DNA from: an uncultured Pelagibacteraceae bacterium
Lineage (GTDB): Bacteria; Pseudomonadota; Alphaproteobacteria; Pelagibacterales; Pelagibacteraceae
NCBI GenBank assembly: GCA_902609065.1
Contig: CACLQJ010000007.1
Span: forward strand, 1-42,735
DNA: 42,735 bases
Direction of reading: 5' to 3'
Below are positions 1 to 9,435 of this stretch, piece by piece. How positions within the stretch are numbered: position 1 is the stretch's first letter; every line of letters begins with the position of its first letter. A program made the position numbers and the translations under genes. The notes beneath the pieces are model-generated. The model was not told the DNA's origin. It did not search any database and saw nothing but the letters and a program-made list of their open reading frames with translations.

Positions 1-191
1 ATATTTTTAATAAAAATGATAAAAACTTCAGAAAAAAATTATTTCAGAGTAAAAAAATTAATTCTTTGATCAATAAAAAAGAAGTCAAAAAACTTCTCAA
101 AAGCAAAAAAAAATTATCTAATAGTCAATCCCATTTTATTTTTTCAATTCTGAATTTTGTAATCCTAGAAAAATACTATGGTAAAACGTAA
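1..191 (+). CDS. C-terminal end of an upstream CDS truncated by the left window edge; product unknown
   Basis: Frame 3 is open from the window edge (…NKNDKNFRKKLFQSKKINSLINKKEVKKLLKSKKKLSNSQSHFIFSILNFVILEKYYGKT*) to TAA at 189-191 and overlaps the next ATG at 178. The tail loosely resembles an asparagine-synthase C-terminus, but this is not secure. Confidence 0.45.
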   Translation, partial: IFNKNDKNFRKKLFQSKKINSLINKKEVKKLLKSKKKLSNSQSHFIFSILNFVILEKYYGKT

Positions 192-1371
192 AAAAAATAT
201 CCTATTATTGATAAGAAGAGGAGCATCTGAGATTGAGTGGATTGCACCTGTAATTAAAAATATCAATTTTAGATTTAATTTATATACTTTTTATTTATCT
301 GACAGTTCTTACCAAAATTGTATGGATGACAAGATATCATCTTCAATTATTAAAAAATATCAAAAGAAGCATTTTATTCAAAAAAAAAAAAATAATTTAA
401 TTTTAAAGATTCTTAGAAAAATTTTACCAAAAAAATATTTTTTTAAAAAAATTACTGAACTAATACACGATACAAAATATTTGAAATTAAAATTATCAAT
501 CAGAGAGAAAGAAAAAATAGACATTGTTTTGGCTGAGTTTGGCAATTATAGTTTTTGGTTAAATTCTTTAAAAAAAGAGGAGAAGTCAAAAATAATTCAT
601 TATCCAAGTACTCCAGCTGTATACATTGGGGAAAAGGAATTAAAAATCAGTGCAAAAAAACTTCCAGGTGATTTTTTAATTGTTAATTCAAAAAAAGATA
701 TTAATTATTGGTCTAATTTCATTAAAAAAGAAAAAATTTATTATTTTGGCGTACCTTTTTTTGAAAATAGATGGCAATCTTTTAGAAAAAATTATGAAAA
801 ACCTTTTAGTAAAAGAAACGGAGAAAAAATAATTTTATTTGCCTATAGTTCTTATTTTGGAAAAGTAAATAAATATGAATTTAAGATCTTGGAAAGGCAA
901 TTATTTCAAATTATGCAAACTATAAGTCGATTAAAAAATATAAAAGTATTTTTTAAAATTCACCCACATAAAAGCGATAAATATTTTTTTAAAATAATAA
1001 ATAATTTCAGTAAGAATTTAAGGAATTTAACAAAAAAAGATCTCTATTTTTGTACGTCAGAATGTGATTGTATAATTTCTAACTTTCAGTCAGCTGCTAG
1101 TTTATATGGAACTTCGCTGAATAAACCTTCATTAGAGATGTGGAGGGGGATAAACTCAATTTACAAAACAAATGTCTCATATAATTCAAGATTAGGACTA
1201 ATTGAAAATACTAAAAACGTGAAAGATTTCGAAAAAAAACTACATTTGGCTATTTATAAGCCGAATAATGTCATTTGGAAAAAAAAATATCGAAATTTTC
1301 AGAAAGTATATTTAAATAATAATACTTCACATAAAATTATAAAATTTATAAAAAAATGTTCAGAGACCTAA
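178..1371 (+). CDS. GT-B-like surface polysaccharide transferase or biosynthesis protein
   Basis: 397 aa ORF; late motifs FFKIHPHKSDKYF and CDCIISNFQSAASLYGTSLNKPSLEMW resemble the C-terminal donor half of GT-B capsule/surface carbohydrate enzymes. Confidence 0.5.
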   Translation: MVKRKKNILLLIRRGASEIEWIAPVIKNINFRFNLYTFYLSDSSYQNCMDDKISSSIIKKYQKKHFIQKKKNNLILKILRKILPKKYFFKKITELIHDTKYLKLKLSIREKEKIDIVLAEFGNYSFWLNSLKKEEKSKIIHYPSTPAVYIGEKELKISAKKLPGDFLIVNSKKDINYWSNFIKKEKIYYFGVPFFENRWQSFRKNYEKPFSKRNGEKIILFAYSSYFGKVNKYEFKILERQLFQIMQTISRLKNIKVFFKIHPHKSDKYFFKIINNFSKNLRNLTKKDLYFCTSECDCIISNFQSAASLYGTSLNKPSLEMWRGINSIYKTNVSYNSRLGLIENTKNVKDFEKKLHLAIYKPNNVIWKKKYRNFQKVYLNNNTSHKIIKFIKKCSET

Positions 1372-3032
1372 TAGAAATATTGACATTCAGTCAAAAGAAA
1401 AAAGCAATTCTTATAATCATAATTTATATAATTATTAGCTTTTTAGATTTTGTGTCAATTGGTTTGGTAATTCCGTTTTTGGAATTAATTCAAAATAATA
1501 ACCATGAGTCGCTAAATTTCTTACAAAATTATTTTAATGTAAATAACAATCTACATTTAATTTTGATTATTTTTTTTTCTGTATTTTTTATAAAAAATAT
1601 AATCGTTTTTTTTACGAACTACTACCAGTCGAGTTTTATAATTAAAATTAATCACTCTATACAAAAAAAACTATACAAAGATTATATAAATAAAGATTAT
1701 ATTTATTTTTCCAAGAATCATTCATCAAAATTTTTAAGAAATTTAACCTCGGAAGTAGCTCTATTCTCTAATTCTTTTTTATCACCATGCTTAACTATAG
1801 TTTCTAATGTAATATTGATTTTTTTTATTTCATTCTTACTATTAATTTATGATTTTTTTTCAACATCTATAGTAATTTTGTCTGTAGTTTTTGTAATGTA
1901 TTTATATAAATTAATATTTTCAAATTATCTCAAGACACTTGGAATAAATAGACAGATATTTCATAAAGAATATTTGAAAGTAGTGGCAGAGACATTTAAT
2001 ATCGCTACAGAAATTAAATTATTAAAAATTCAAAAATTTTTTGAAAAAAGTTTTTCATATAGGTTACAAAACTTATATGTTAATGCAATAAAGAGAAATA
2101 TTATTAGCCCACTTCCGAAAATATTTTATGAAATTTTTTTCTTATTAGTTTTATTTTTTATAATATTAATTAACTTAGATAATAATACAAATTTATTTAC
2201 GACTTTAGGTGTCTATGTAGCATCAATATTCAGAATTATACCTTCTGCAAACGCTATAACTTCATCTTATAACAAGATCAAATATTCACAGGCAACGATT
2301 CAGATTGTTAAAGAGGGTTTAAAAAAAGTAAATGATATGAAAGATATCAAATCAAAGAATTTAAGCTTTAAAAATATGATTGAGTTTAAAGACGTAAATT
2401 TTAGTTTTGATGATAATTTAATTTTTTCTAAGCTGAATTTCCAAATAAAAAAAGGAGATAAGATTGGAATTATGGGGTCATCTGGGTCAGGAAAAACAAC
2501 CTTCATAAATATTTTGATGGGTCTTATTAAACCTACGCAGGGTTCTATAAAAGTTGATGGAATTGATATAGAAACAGGGGTAGAATCTTGGCAAAATTTA
2601 CTTTCCTATGTTCCCCAAAATGTAAAAATTCTTGATGAGTCTTTAAAAGTAAATATTTCTCTGAATAACGAAGAAAATACAATAAATCAAACAAGATATA
2701 ATGACTCATTGAATAAGTCCCAATTGAACAAATTTATCAAAAAATTCCAATTTAATGATGAAATTAAACTAGGAGAGAATGGCTCCAAAATATCTCAAGG
2801 TGAAAAACAAAGGATTGGTATAGCAAGAGCTATATATAGAAATAGCCAATTATTGATTCTTGATGAGTCCACAAATTTTTTAGATCAAGAGACCAAAAAC
2901 TTATTTTTGCAGGAAATAAGAGATAACTTAAAAAATCTTACAATTATATTTATATCACATGATAAAAAATCACTGGAATTTTGCGAACAAATTTTTAATT
3001 TAGAGAACAATAGATTACAAAAGATTAGTTAA
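1356..3032 (+). CDS. ABC transporter, fused permease/ATPase (MsbA/PglK-like glycolipid or lipid-linked oligosaccharide exporter)
   Basis: N-terminal multi-TM domain; Walker A GSSGSGKTT, Q-loop SYVPQN, signature ISQGEKQRIGIARA, Walker B LLILDEST, H-loop IFISHD. Confidence 0.9.
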   Translation: MFRDLIEILTFSQKKKAILIIIIYIIISFLDFVSIGLVIPFLELIQNNNHESLNFLQNYFNVNNNLHLILIIFFSVFFIKNIIVFFTNYYQSSFIIKINHSIQKKLYKDYINKDYIYFSKNHSSKFLRNLTSEVALFSNSFLSPCLTIVSNVILIFFISFLLLIYDFFSTSIVILSVVFVMYLYKLIFSNYLKTLGINRQIFHKEYLKVVAETFNIATEIKLLKIQKFFEKSFSYRLQNLYVNAIKRNIISPLPKIFYEIFFLLVLFFIILINLDNNTNLFTTLGVYVASIFRIIPSANAITSSYNKIKYSQATIQIVKEGLKKVNDMKDIKSKNLSFKNMIEFKDVNFSFDDNLIFSKLNFQIKKGDKIGIMGSSGSGKTTFINILMGLIKPTQGSIKVDGIDIETGVESWQNLLSYVPQNVKILDESLKVNISLNNEENTINQTRYNDSLNKSQLNKFIKKFQFNDEIKLGENGSKISQGEKQRIGIARAIYRNSQLLILDESTNFLDQETKNLFLQEIRDNLKNLTIIFISHDKKSLEFCEQIFNLENNRLQKIS

Positions 3033-4413
3033 TCACTCTTTTAAGCAGTCCTATTGATGGGGTGTCCTCTAAAGACATTAAATAATTACTTTCGTCAATT
3101 TTAATTATATCCCTAATTCTTTCTCCTATATCTAATTGGTTAAAAATGCTTAAATTGTTTATTTTTTCATCAATTTTAAAAAAGAAAAGTTTATTAGCTT
3201 TTAATGATGATAAAACTAAAATATTATTTTGATCTACAAAAATTTCACTAGGCCCTATATTTCCATCTTTAAAGAAAAAGATTGGTTCAATAAAACCATA
3301 TTTTATATGAGATTTATTTAGTGGTGCTTCTTCTCTAAATTTACCATCATAATGATTTCCGTATGAGGAAATTGGATAGCCAAAATTCTGTAATTTATCT
3401 TTTTTATCTAACCTTATCAAATTAATTTCATCTCCACCTTTAGGACCATGCTCTGACGAAAAAAGTAAATTTTTATCGGGTAAATAAAATAAACCTTGTG
3501 GATTTCTATGTCCTATTGATAAAATATTATATTCTTTATTTTTTACATTTATTCTTAATATCTTACCAAATATAGAATTTTTATTTTGTGCAATTGGCCA
3601 TGAACGGTAATTTCCAATCGTAAAAATAATTTCGTTACCTACTTTTATTATTCTGCCACCACTTTGATTAAGTTGACCATAATTAATTTTTGGATCAAAT
3701 TTCCCCAAGTTGGTTCTAGAATCAACAATACACTCCTTATTTCTAAAAAAATATGTAAAATTAATATTACTCAAATTCATTTCACCTTCTAGTATTGCAT
3801 TTCCAAAGCAGTTTTCTGAAACCTCTCTTACATAAGATATGTAAATCTTATTATCTTCAATTAAAATATCTTTAACCGTATCAGCAAAAGACTGCTGGTG
3901 ATTAATTTTTACAAAATCATTTAAATTACTTTTTATAATTTTAATATTAAGATTATTTTTTAATAAATTTTTTTTATCAAAAAAAAATAATTTACCTGAT
4001 GATAATGCAATTATAATATTATTTTCGTAATCATCTATATAATTCCATTTTATGGTTGGATCATTATAAATCTTAGTTGGATTAGGTATAAAAAATTTCT
4101 TTAGATTAAACTCGTCTTCGTTATCAGAGATCAAATTTTTATTGAAAAAAATTCTTCCCGAATTAAATTCGTACAATTCTTTAATTTCCTTATTTAATTT
4201 TATAATTTCATCTTTTTTTAATTCTATTTCTTTTTTTAGGGTATAATTTCTAAATACCGTTTTTTTTAGGTAATGTTTTATATTTGGATTTATTTTTGCT
4301 TTTAAATTTGAAATTAATTCATTTTGATTATTTAATTGACTTATAAGTATATTTTTACCTAAAAAAAATAAAATTACAAAAAAGACAAAAAATAAAATAT
4401 ATTTTTTTTTCAT
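3025..4413 (-). CDS. PQQ-dependent glucose/sorbosone dehydrogenase-like (GSDH/YliI-type) beta-propeller protein with N-terminal signal anchor
   Basis: Motif GHRNPQGLFYLPDKNLLFSSEHGPKGGDEINLI…NFGYPISSYG is the GSDH family signature. The ORF track begins at a TTG at 4467; the ATG at 4413 (MKKKYILFFVFFVILFFLG) is a better start. Confidence 0.8.
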   Translation of the reverse strand: MKKKYILFFVFFVILFFLGKNILISQLNNQNELISNLKAKINPNIKHYLKKTVFRNYTLKKEIELKKDEIIKLNKEIKELYEFNSGRIFFNKNLISDNEDEFNLKKFFIPNPTKIYNDPTIKWNYIDDYENNIIIALSSGKLFFFDKKNLLKNNLNIKIIKSNLNDFVKINHQQSFADTVKDILIEDNKIYISYVREVSENCFGNAILEGEMNLSNINFTYFFRNKECIVDSRTNLGKFDPKINYGQLNQSGGRIIKVGNEIIFTIGNYRSWPIAQNKNSIFGKILRINVKNKEYNILSIGHRNPQGLFYLPDKNLLFSSEHGPKGGDEINLIRLDKKDKLQNFGYPISSYGNHYDGKFREEAPLNKSHIKYGFIEPIFFFKDGNIGPSEIFVDQNNILVLSSLKANKLFFFKIDEKINNLSIFNQLDIGERIRDIIKIDESNYLMSLEDTPSIGLLKRVIN

Positions 4414-4512
4414 AGTTATGGTAATAAATTTAAATAATAAAAATATCAATAAATTAGATATTTTCAAATCTTTAATTGATAAATTGTTTGATTTAACTAA
4501 TTTAAATACTCA

Positions 4513-5235
4513 ATGAATTTTATAATTAGAAAACTAAATCATATTGGAGATTTAACAAATTTTATATACCACTATTTTAGACATATTGGATTATTTAAAT
4601 TAAATTATAATGTAGATACAAACTTAAAATTTAGACATAAAAAACAGAATGAATACTTTTATAAAAAAATTTCACAAAGTAAATTATTTCTAGAATTTGG
4701 AAGTGGAACAACAACACTACTAGCTCAAACCTTAAACAAAAATTTTATTTCAATAGAAAGTGATAAAAGGTTTTATATCTACCTAAAACGAAAAATTGAA
4801 AGTATCCCAAAAAGAAAAAAAAATAAATCAAAATATCTTTTAAAATCATTTGGGGTAACTGGTTTTTACTCTAGAATTCATTTTATAAAATGGAAAAAAT
4901 ATAATGAAACATTTCAAAACAAAGTAAATAAATATAGTTCAGAAGTTTTTAAAAATTTAAAAAAAATTCCTGATTTAGTTCTTGTTGATGGAAGATACAG
5001 ATTATTATGTTTGATAAATTTGTATGAGTTTTTGAAAAAAAAAAGATTTAGTATAAGTCCAACAATCATCTTAGATGATTTTTCAATTAGAAAACACAAT
5101 TATCAAGCAATAAATAGATTATATGAAATTAAAACATATTATGACTTTGCCTTACTTACGCCTAAAACAAAATTAAAAAACAAGGAAATGGTCATTAATG
5201 AAATGAAAAAAATACATTTAATAAACCACGCTTAA
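4513..5235 (+). CDS. class I SAM-dependent methyltransferase-like protein
   Basis: LFLEFGSGTTTLLAQ…FISIESDKRFYIYLKRK…PDLVLVDGRYR…ILDDF: glycine-rich SAM motif I, acidic motif II and a post-motif acidic loop. Confidence 0.6.
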   Translation: MNFIIRKLNHIGDLTNFIYHYFRHIGLFKLNYNVDTNLKFRHKKQNEYFYKKISQSKLFLEFGSGTTTLLAQTLNKNFISIESDKRFYIYLKRKIESIPKRKKNKSKYLLKSFGVTGFYSRIHFIKWKKYNETFQNKVNKYSSEVFKNLKKIPDLVLVDGRYRLLCLINLYEFLKKKRFSISPTIILDDFSIRKHNYQAINRLYEIKTYYDFALLTPKTKLKNKEMVINEMKKIHLINHA

Positions 5236-5251
5236 ATTTATTAATATATAA

Positions 5252-6376
5252 ATGAATAAAGTGCTCAATAAAATAATAATAGGGGGAACAAGCGCTTCCT
5301 TTAAGTCAATTCTTTGTATGCAAATAGATAGTCACCCGGATGTGAATGTCATTCATAGGCATGACAAAATTTTGCAAATTTTTATTAAGCCATTAATAAG
5401 TTTTTCCTCTTTTAAAGAAAAATATTTAAAGTTACAAAAAGAAATAAACTATTTAGTAGTAGAACAATCTAAACTTAAAAAATTATTATTTAAAAGTAGA
5501 GATAAAAATTTTTTTTTCTCTCCATTTTTATTAAGAAAACTTTTAATGGACCATTCAGGTTATTATGTAAACGAACAGTATTCTTGGATAAACAAAATAG
5601 GTTCTGACATTTCAAGTATTTCTACTGCCTCAAAAAGTTTTAAATTCGATTTTTATAAATATGATAAATTGATCTTTAGCAAAATTTTCAAATCTAAAAT
5701 TAAAAATTTTTCGCCGGAACTTTTACATGATATATTTTTGAAGTCGTACCTTTATTGCCAAAATAAAAAGATAAAAAAAAATATTGCTTTAATGGCACCT
5801 AATAATTACGAGTCGATTAATTTTCTTATAAATGAAAAATTTAATATTAAAGTAATATATTTGAAGAGGAATTCAGAAAATATAGTTTTAACAAGAGCCA
5901 TTCGAGAAATTGTAAATAAACAAGGTATTAAAAGTAAAATTTTAGTTCAAAAAGAAATTAACAAAAAAATTGAAAATATTTTATACGGAAACTTTTACAA
6001 ATCGGTCTTAGAACAGGAAAAAAAAATTGATAACCTTGAAAAAACAAACAAAAAAAAAATAAAAATAATCAAATCTGAGGATTTAATTTATAAAAATAAA
6101 AAAACTATAAAAGAGATAGTAAATTGGCTAGGTATAAAAAAACATAAATCTTTAGATAATCTTTCCTATGATAACTCTTTAATTAAAAATCAAAAAAAAT
6201 ATTTGGGTAAAATAAATGATGATGATTTTGTTATAGATAATTCAATTAGAAATTTTTTTTATATTCAAAAATATGGTTTTAAAAATTTTTTTTTTAATTT
6301 TAAAAATAAAAGTCCTAAAGTATTTATTTTTTTATTAAAGCAATTTGTTTATAAAAACTTAAAATTTTTAATTTAA
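5252..6376 (+). CDS. divergent sulfotransferase-family protein
   Basis: N-terminal IIIGGTSASFKSILCMQIDSHPDVNVIHRHDKI resembles the PAPS-binding 5'-phosphosulfate loop; IKVIYLKRNSENIVLTRA resembles the 3'-phosphate motif. Confidence 0.5.
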   Translation: MNKVLNKIIIGGTSASFKSILCMQIDSHPDVNVIHRHDKILQIFIKPLISFSSFKEKYLKLQKEINYLVVEQSKLKKLLFKSRDKNFFFSPFLLRKLLMDHSGYYVNEQYSWINKIGSDISSISTASKSFKFDFYKYDKLIFSKIFKSKIKNFSPELLHDIFLKSYLYCQNKKIKKNIALMAPNNYESINFLINEKFNIKVIYLKRNSENIVLTRAIREIVNKQGIKSKILVQKEINKKIENILYGNFYKSVLEQEKKIDNLEKTNKKKIKIIKSEDLIYKNKKTIKEIVNWLGIKKHKSLDNLSYDNSLIKNQKKYLGKINDDDFVIDNSIRNFFYIQKYGFKNFFFNFKNKSPKVFIFLLKQFVYKNLKFLI

Positions 6377-6377
6377 A

Positions 6378-7259
6378 ATGAAAAAAAATATATGCATAAT
6401 AGGTGGCAGCGGTTTCCTGGGATCACACGTTAGCGATCAATTTTCCAAATTTAAAAATTATAACGTAACTATATTTGATAAACAAAAGTCAAAATTTTTA
6501 CAAAAAGGTCAGAAAATGACAGTTGGTGATATAATGAATTTTAAACAACTTAAAAAAACATTAGTAAATAAAGATTATGTTTTTAATTTTTCAGGGATTT
6601 CTCAATTAGATCTTGCTTTATATCAACCTTACAAAACTGCAAAATTTAACATTTTAGGATTAATAAATATATTAGAAGCATGTAATTTAAATAAAGTAAA
6701 ACATTTTATTCAAGCTAGCTCTATTTACTCTTTAAGTAATGATGGTGGTTTTTATAGTTGCAGCAAAAGGGCAGCAGAGGATTATATTAAAGAATTTAAA
6801 AAAAAATATAATTTAAACTATACAATTTTACGATACGGATCTTTATATGGACCGAGAGCTGACAAAAATAACGGAATTTACAAAATCATAAACTACGCTA
6901 TCAAAAATAAAAAATTGGTATATGAGGGTAGTAAGTCAACTAGAAGAAATTATATAAGTGTGGAAGATGCATCTATTCTAAGTATGAAAATTTTAAATAA
7001 AAAATTCCAAAATAAGACTTTAATCCTGAAAGGGAGAGATTCAATAAAAGTATTGGATTTATTAAATAAACTATCAAAAATTTTAAAAATCGAAAAAAAA
7101 AAAATTTATTTTAACGAGAATAAACATCAATTAGGGCACTATATCAAAAGACCCGATCCATATAAAATTGACGAAGGACAAGAATTATACTATGAAAAAA
7201 AAATTAATTTTACTCAAAGTATTGAAAAATTAGTGTTAAGTATGAAAAATGCGAAATAA
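6378..7259 (+). CDS. NAD-dependent epimerase/dehydratase (extended SDR)
   Basis: GGSGFLGSHVSD Rossmann motif; YSCSKRAAEDY catalytic YxxxK; LRYGSLYGPRAD. Confidence 0.85.
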   Translation: MKKNICIIGGSGFLGSHVSDQFSKFKNYNVTIFDKQKSKFLQKGQKMTVGDIMNFKQLKKTLVNKDYVFNFSGISQLDLALYQPYKTAKFNILGLINILEACNLNKVKHFIQASSIYSLSNDGGFYSCSKRAAEDYIKEFKKKYNLNYTILRYGSLYGPRADKNNGIYKIINYAIKNKKLVYEGSKSTRRNYISVEDASILSMKILNKKFQNKTLILKGRDSIKVLDLLNKLSKILKIEKKKIYFNENKHQLGHYIKRPDPYKIDEGQELYYEKKINFTQSIEKLVLSMKNAK

Positions 7260-8001
7260 CCTAAGAAAAATAAATGAGATAAGAGAAAAATTAAAAAAGA
7301 AACAACCATCTTTTGGAAGTTGGATGCAAATTCCTCATCCTGAAATAGCAAAAATTTTAACAAATAATAAATTTGACTGGATTGTTTTAGATTTAGAACA
7401 TGGATCAGGTTCTATTATTGATATCGGAAAACTCAGCTTTGTAATAGGAGACTCAAAGTCTGCTTTTATCGCAAGAATATCTAATGAAAACTTTAAAAAC
7501 GTAGGTAGATTTTTAGATTTAGGTGTTGAGGGTTTTATTTTATCTAAAACAGAAGACCCAAATGAATTAAAGGTATTTATAAAAAAATCAAACTACACTC
7601 CACACGGAGATAGAGGTTATGGATTTTCTATTTCCAACGACTATGGAGTACAAAATATGAGTGAAACTTTAAGTTTCAAACCTTTAATTGTTGCAATGAT
7701 TGAATCTGTTAAGGGTATCAAAAACCTAAACAAAATACTTAAGGTAAAAGGTATAGATGCAGTTTTTATAGGACCATATGACTTGAGCCTATCACTAGGA
7801 ATACCTGGACAGTTTAGAAATAAAAAATTTATAAAAAATTTATCTTATATATTAAAAATGTGTAAAAAAAATAAAATTGCATGTGGCATACATATGGTGG
7901 ATCCAAATAAAAATGATCTAAAAGATAATTTAAAAAAAGGTTTTACATTTATAGCCTATGCGATGGATACAAGCTTTCTAAAGAAAATTAAATTAAAGTG
8001 A
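7249..8001 (+). CDS. HpcH/HpaI-family aldolase (class II pyruvate aldolase)
   Basis: FGSWMQIPHPEIAKILTNNKFDWIVLDLEHGSG; VAMIESVKGIKNLNKIL; VFIGPYDLSLSLGIPGQ. Confidence 0.88.
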   Translation: MRNNLRKINEIREKLKKKQPSFGSWMQIPHPEIAKILTNNKFDWIVLDLEHGSGSIIDIGKLSFVIGDSKSAFIARISNENFKNVGRFLDLGVEGFILSKTEDPNELKVFIKKSNYTPHGDRGYGFSISNDYGVQNMSETLSFKPLIVAMIESVKGIKNLNKILKVKGIDAVFIGPYDLSLSLGIPGQFRNKKFIKNLSYILKMCKKNKIACGIHMVDPNKNDLKDNLKKGFTFIAYAMDTSFLKKIKLK

Positions 8002-8741
8002 AAATTCTAACCTTAATACCCGCAAGGTTAAACAGTTCAAGGTTTCCTAGGAAACCTCTTAAAAAAATATTTGAAAATTCAATGATCCTAGAGGTTTATA
8101 AAAACGTGTCCAAAAGTAAACTACTTAAAGATATTTATGTTGCAACATGTGATAAAGAGATTTTTGATCATATTTCTTTGAATAATTGCGATGCTATAAT
8201 GACTTCTAAAACTCACGAAAGAGCAAGCGATAGGTGTGCAGAAGCTTTATATAAGATAGAAAAGAAAAAAAAAATTATATACGATATTGTTTTAATGGTA
8301 CAAGGAGATGAACCTCTAGTTAACCCAAAGATGATAGAACAATCTTTAAAGCCATTTAAAAATGATAAAACAATTAATGTTGTAAATTTAATTGGAAAAA
8401 TAAATAAAAAAGAAGCCATGAATAGTGATTGTATCAAAGTAGTAAAAAATAAATTTGATAAAGCAATATATTTTACAAGAAGCTTGATACCTAGTGGTGT
8501 TAAAAGTGGAGGAACCTATTTTAAGCAAATTTGCATTATACCATTTAGGAGAAATTTTCTTAAAAAATATATAAAATTAAAGCCCACTAATTTAGAAAAA
8601 TTAGAGTCTATTGATATGTTGAGAATATTAGAAAATGGATATGATGTCAAATTGGTAGAAACAAAAGAAATTTCAATTCCAGTCGATAGAAAAGAAGATA
8701 TCGTAAAAGTAAGAAAGTTTTTAAATAACCTAAAAAACTGA
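7998..8741 (+). CDS. KdsB-like CMP-3-deoxy-ulosonate cytidylyltransferase
   Basis: TLIPARLNSSRFPRKPL nucleotide loop; VLMVQGDEPLVNPKMIEQ; IDMLRILENGYDVKLVET C-terminal KdsB-type motif. GTG start overlaps the upstream stop. Confidence 0.85.
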   Translation: MKILTLIPARLNSSRFPRKPLKKIFENSMILEVYKNVSKSKLLKDIYVATCDKEIFDHISLNNCDAIMTSKTHERASDRCAEALYKIEKKKKIIYDIVLMVQGDEPLVNPKMIEQSLKPFKNDKTINVVNLIGKINKKEAMNSDCIKVVKNKFDKAIYFTRSLIPSGVKSGGTYFKQICIIPFRRNFLKKYIKLKPTNLEKLESIDMLRILENGYDVKLVETKEISIPVDRKEDIVKVRKFLNNLKN

Positions 8742-8760
8742 ATTTTTTGAAAAAAATTAT

Positions 8761-9435
8761 ATGACGATTTTTTACAAGAAAATTAACTTATTAATATCGA
8801 AAAAAGTTAAGAAAAAAAAAATTAATATGTTATTAACTGGGGGACAAACAGCAAAGGGTCTTTACAAATATTGGCAAAAAAATAACTACTTTTTGAAAAA
8901 TAAGAACATAAATTTTTTTTTATCAGATGAAAGAATTGTATCTACAAATCAAAAAAATAGTAATTATAATGCGTTGAAAAAAAATTTATTTTTTAATGAT
9001 GGTTCTATTAAGTATAGATTTTTCACATTTTTTTACGACAAGAAAAAAATGAAAACACAAATAAAAAAATATGAAAACGTATTACCAAAATATTTTGATA
9101 TAGCAATTCTCTCATCAGGCAATGATGGACATGTAGCGTCAATCTTCTCAAACAACAAAAATCAATTAGATACGAACAAAAAAATAGTATTTAGTTATGC
9201 TATTAATAAGCCAATAAAAAGAATTACGTTAAGTTTAAAATTCATCAAAAAGACAAAAATCATTATAATTATGTTTAAAGGAACAAAAAAAGGTAAGATT
9301 GCAGCAGAAACGAGGATTAATCCAAAAAATAGTAAATTTATAATATCAAATTTTTTAAAAAGTTATTGGATATTTGATAAAAAAGCACATACTGCGTATA
9401 GGAAAAAATTATTAAACAAAAACTTAAAAAATTGA
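8761..9435 (+). CDS. 6-phosphogluconolactonase/NagB-family isomerase-like protein
   Basis: LLTGGQTAKGLYKYW; FFLSDERIVSTNQKNSNYNALKKNLF; ILSSGNDGHVASIF. Confidence 0.8.
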   Translation: MTIFYKKINLLISKKVKKKKINMLLTGGQTAKGLYKYWQKNNYFLKNKNINFFLSDERIVSTNQKNSNYNALKKNLFFNDGSIKYRFFTFFYDKKKMKTQIKKYENVLPKYFDIAILSSGNDGHVASIFSNNKNQLDTNKKIVFSYAINKPIKRITLSLKFIKKTKIIIIMFKGTKKGKIAAETRINPKNSKFIISNFLKSYWIFDKKAHTAYRKKLLNKNLKN

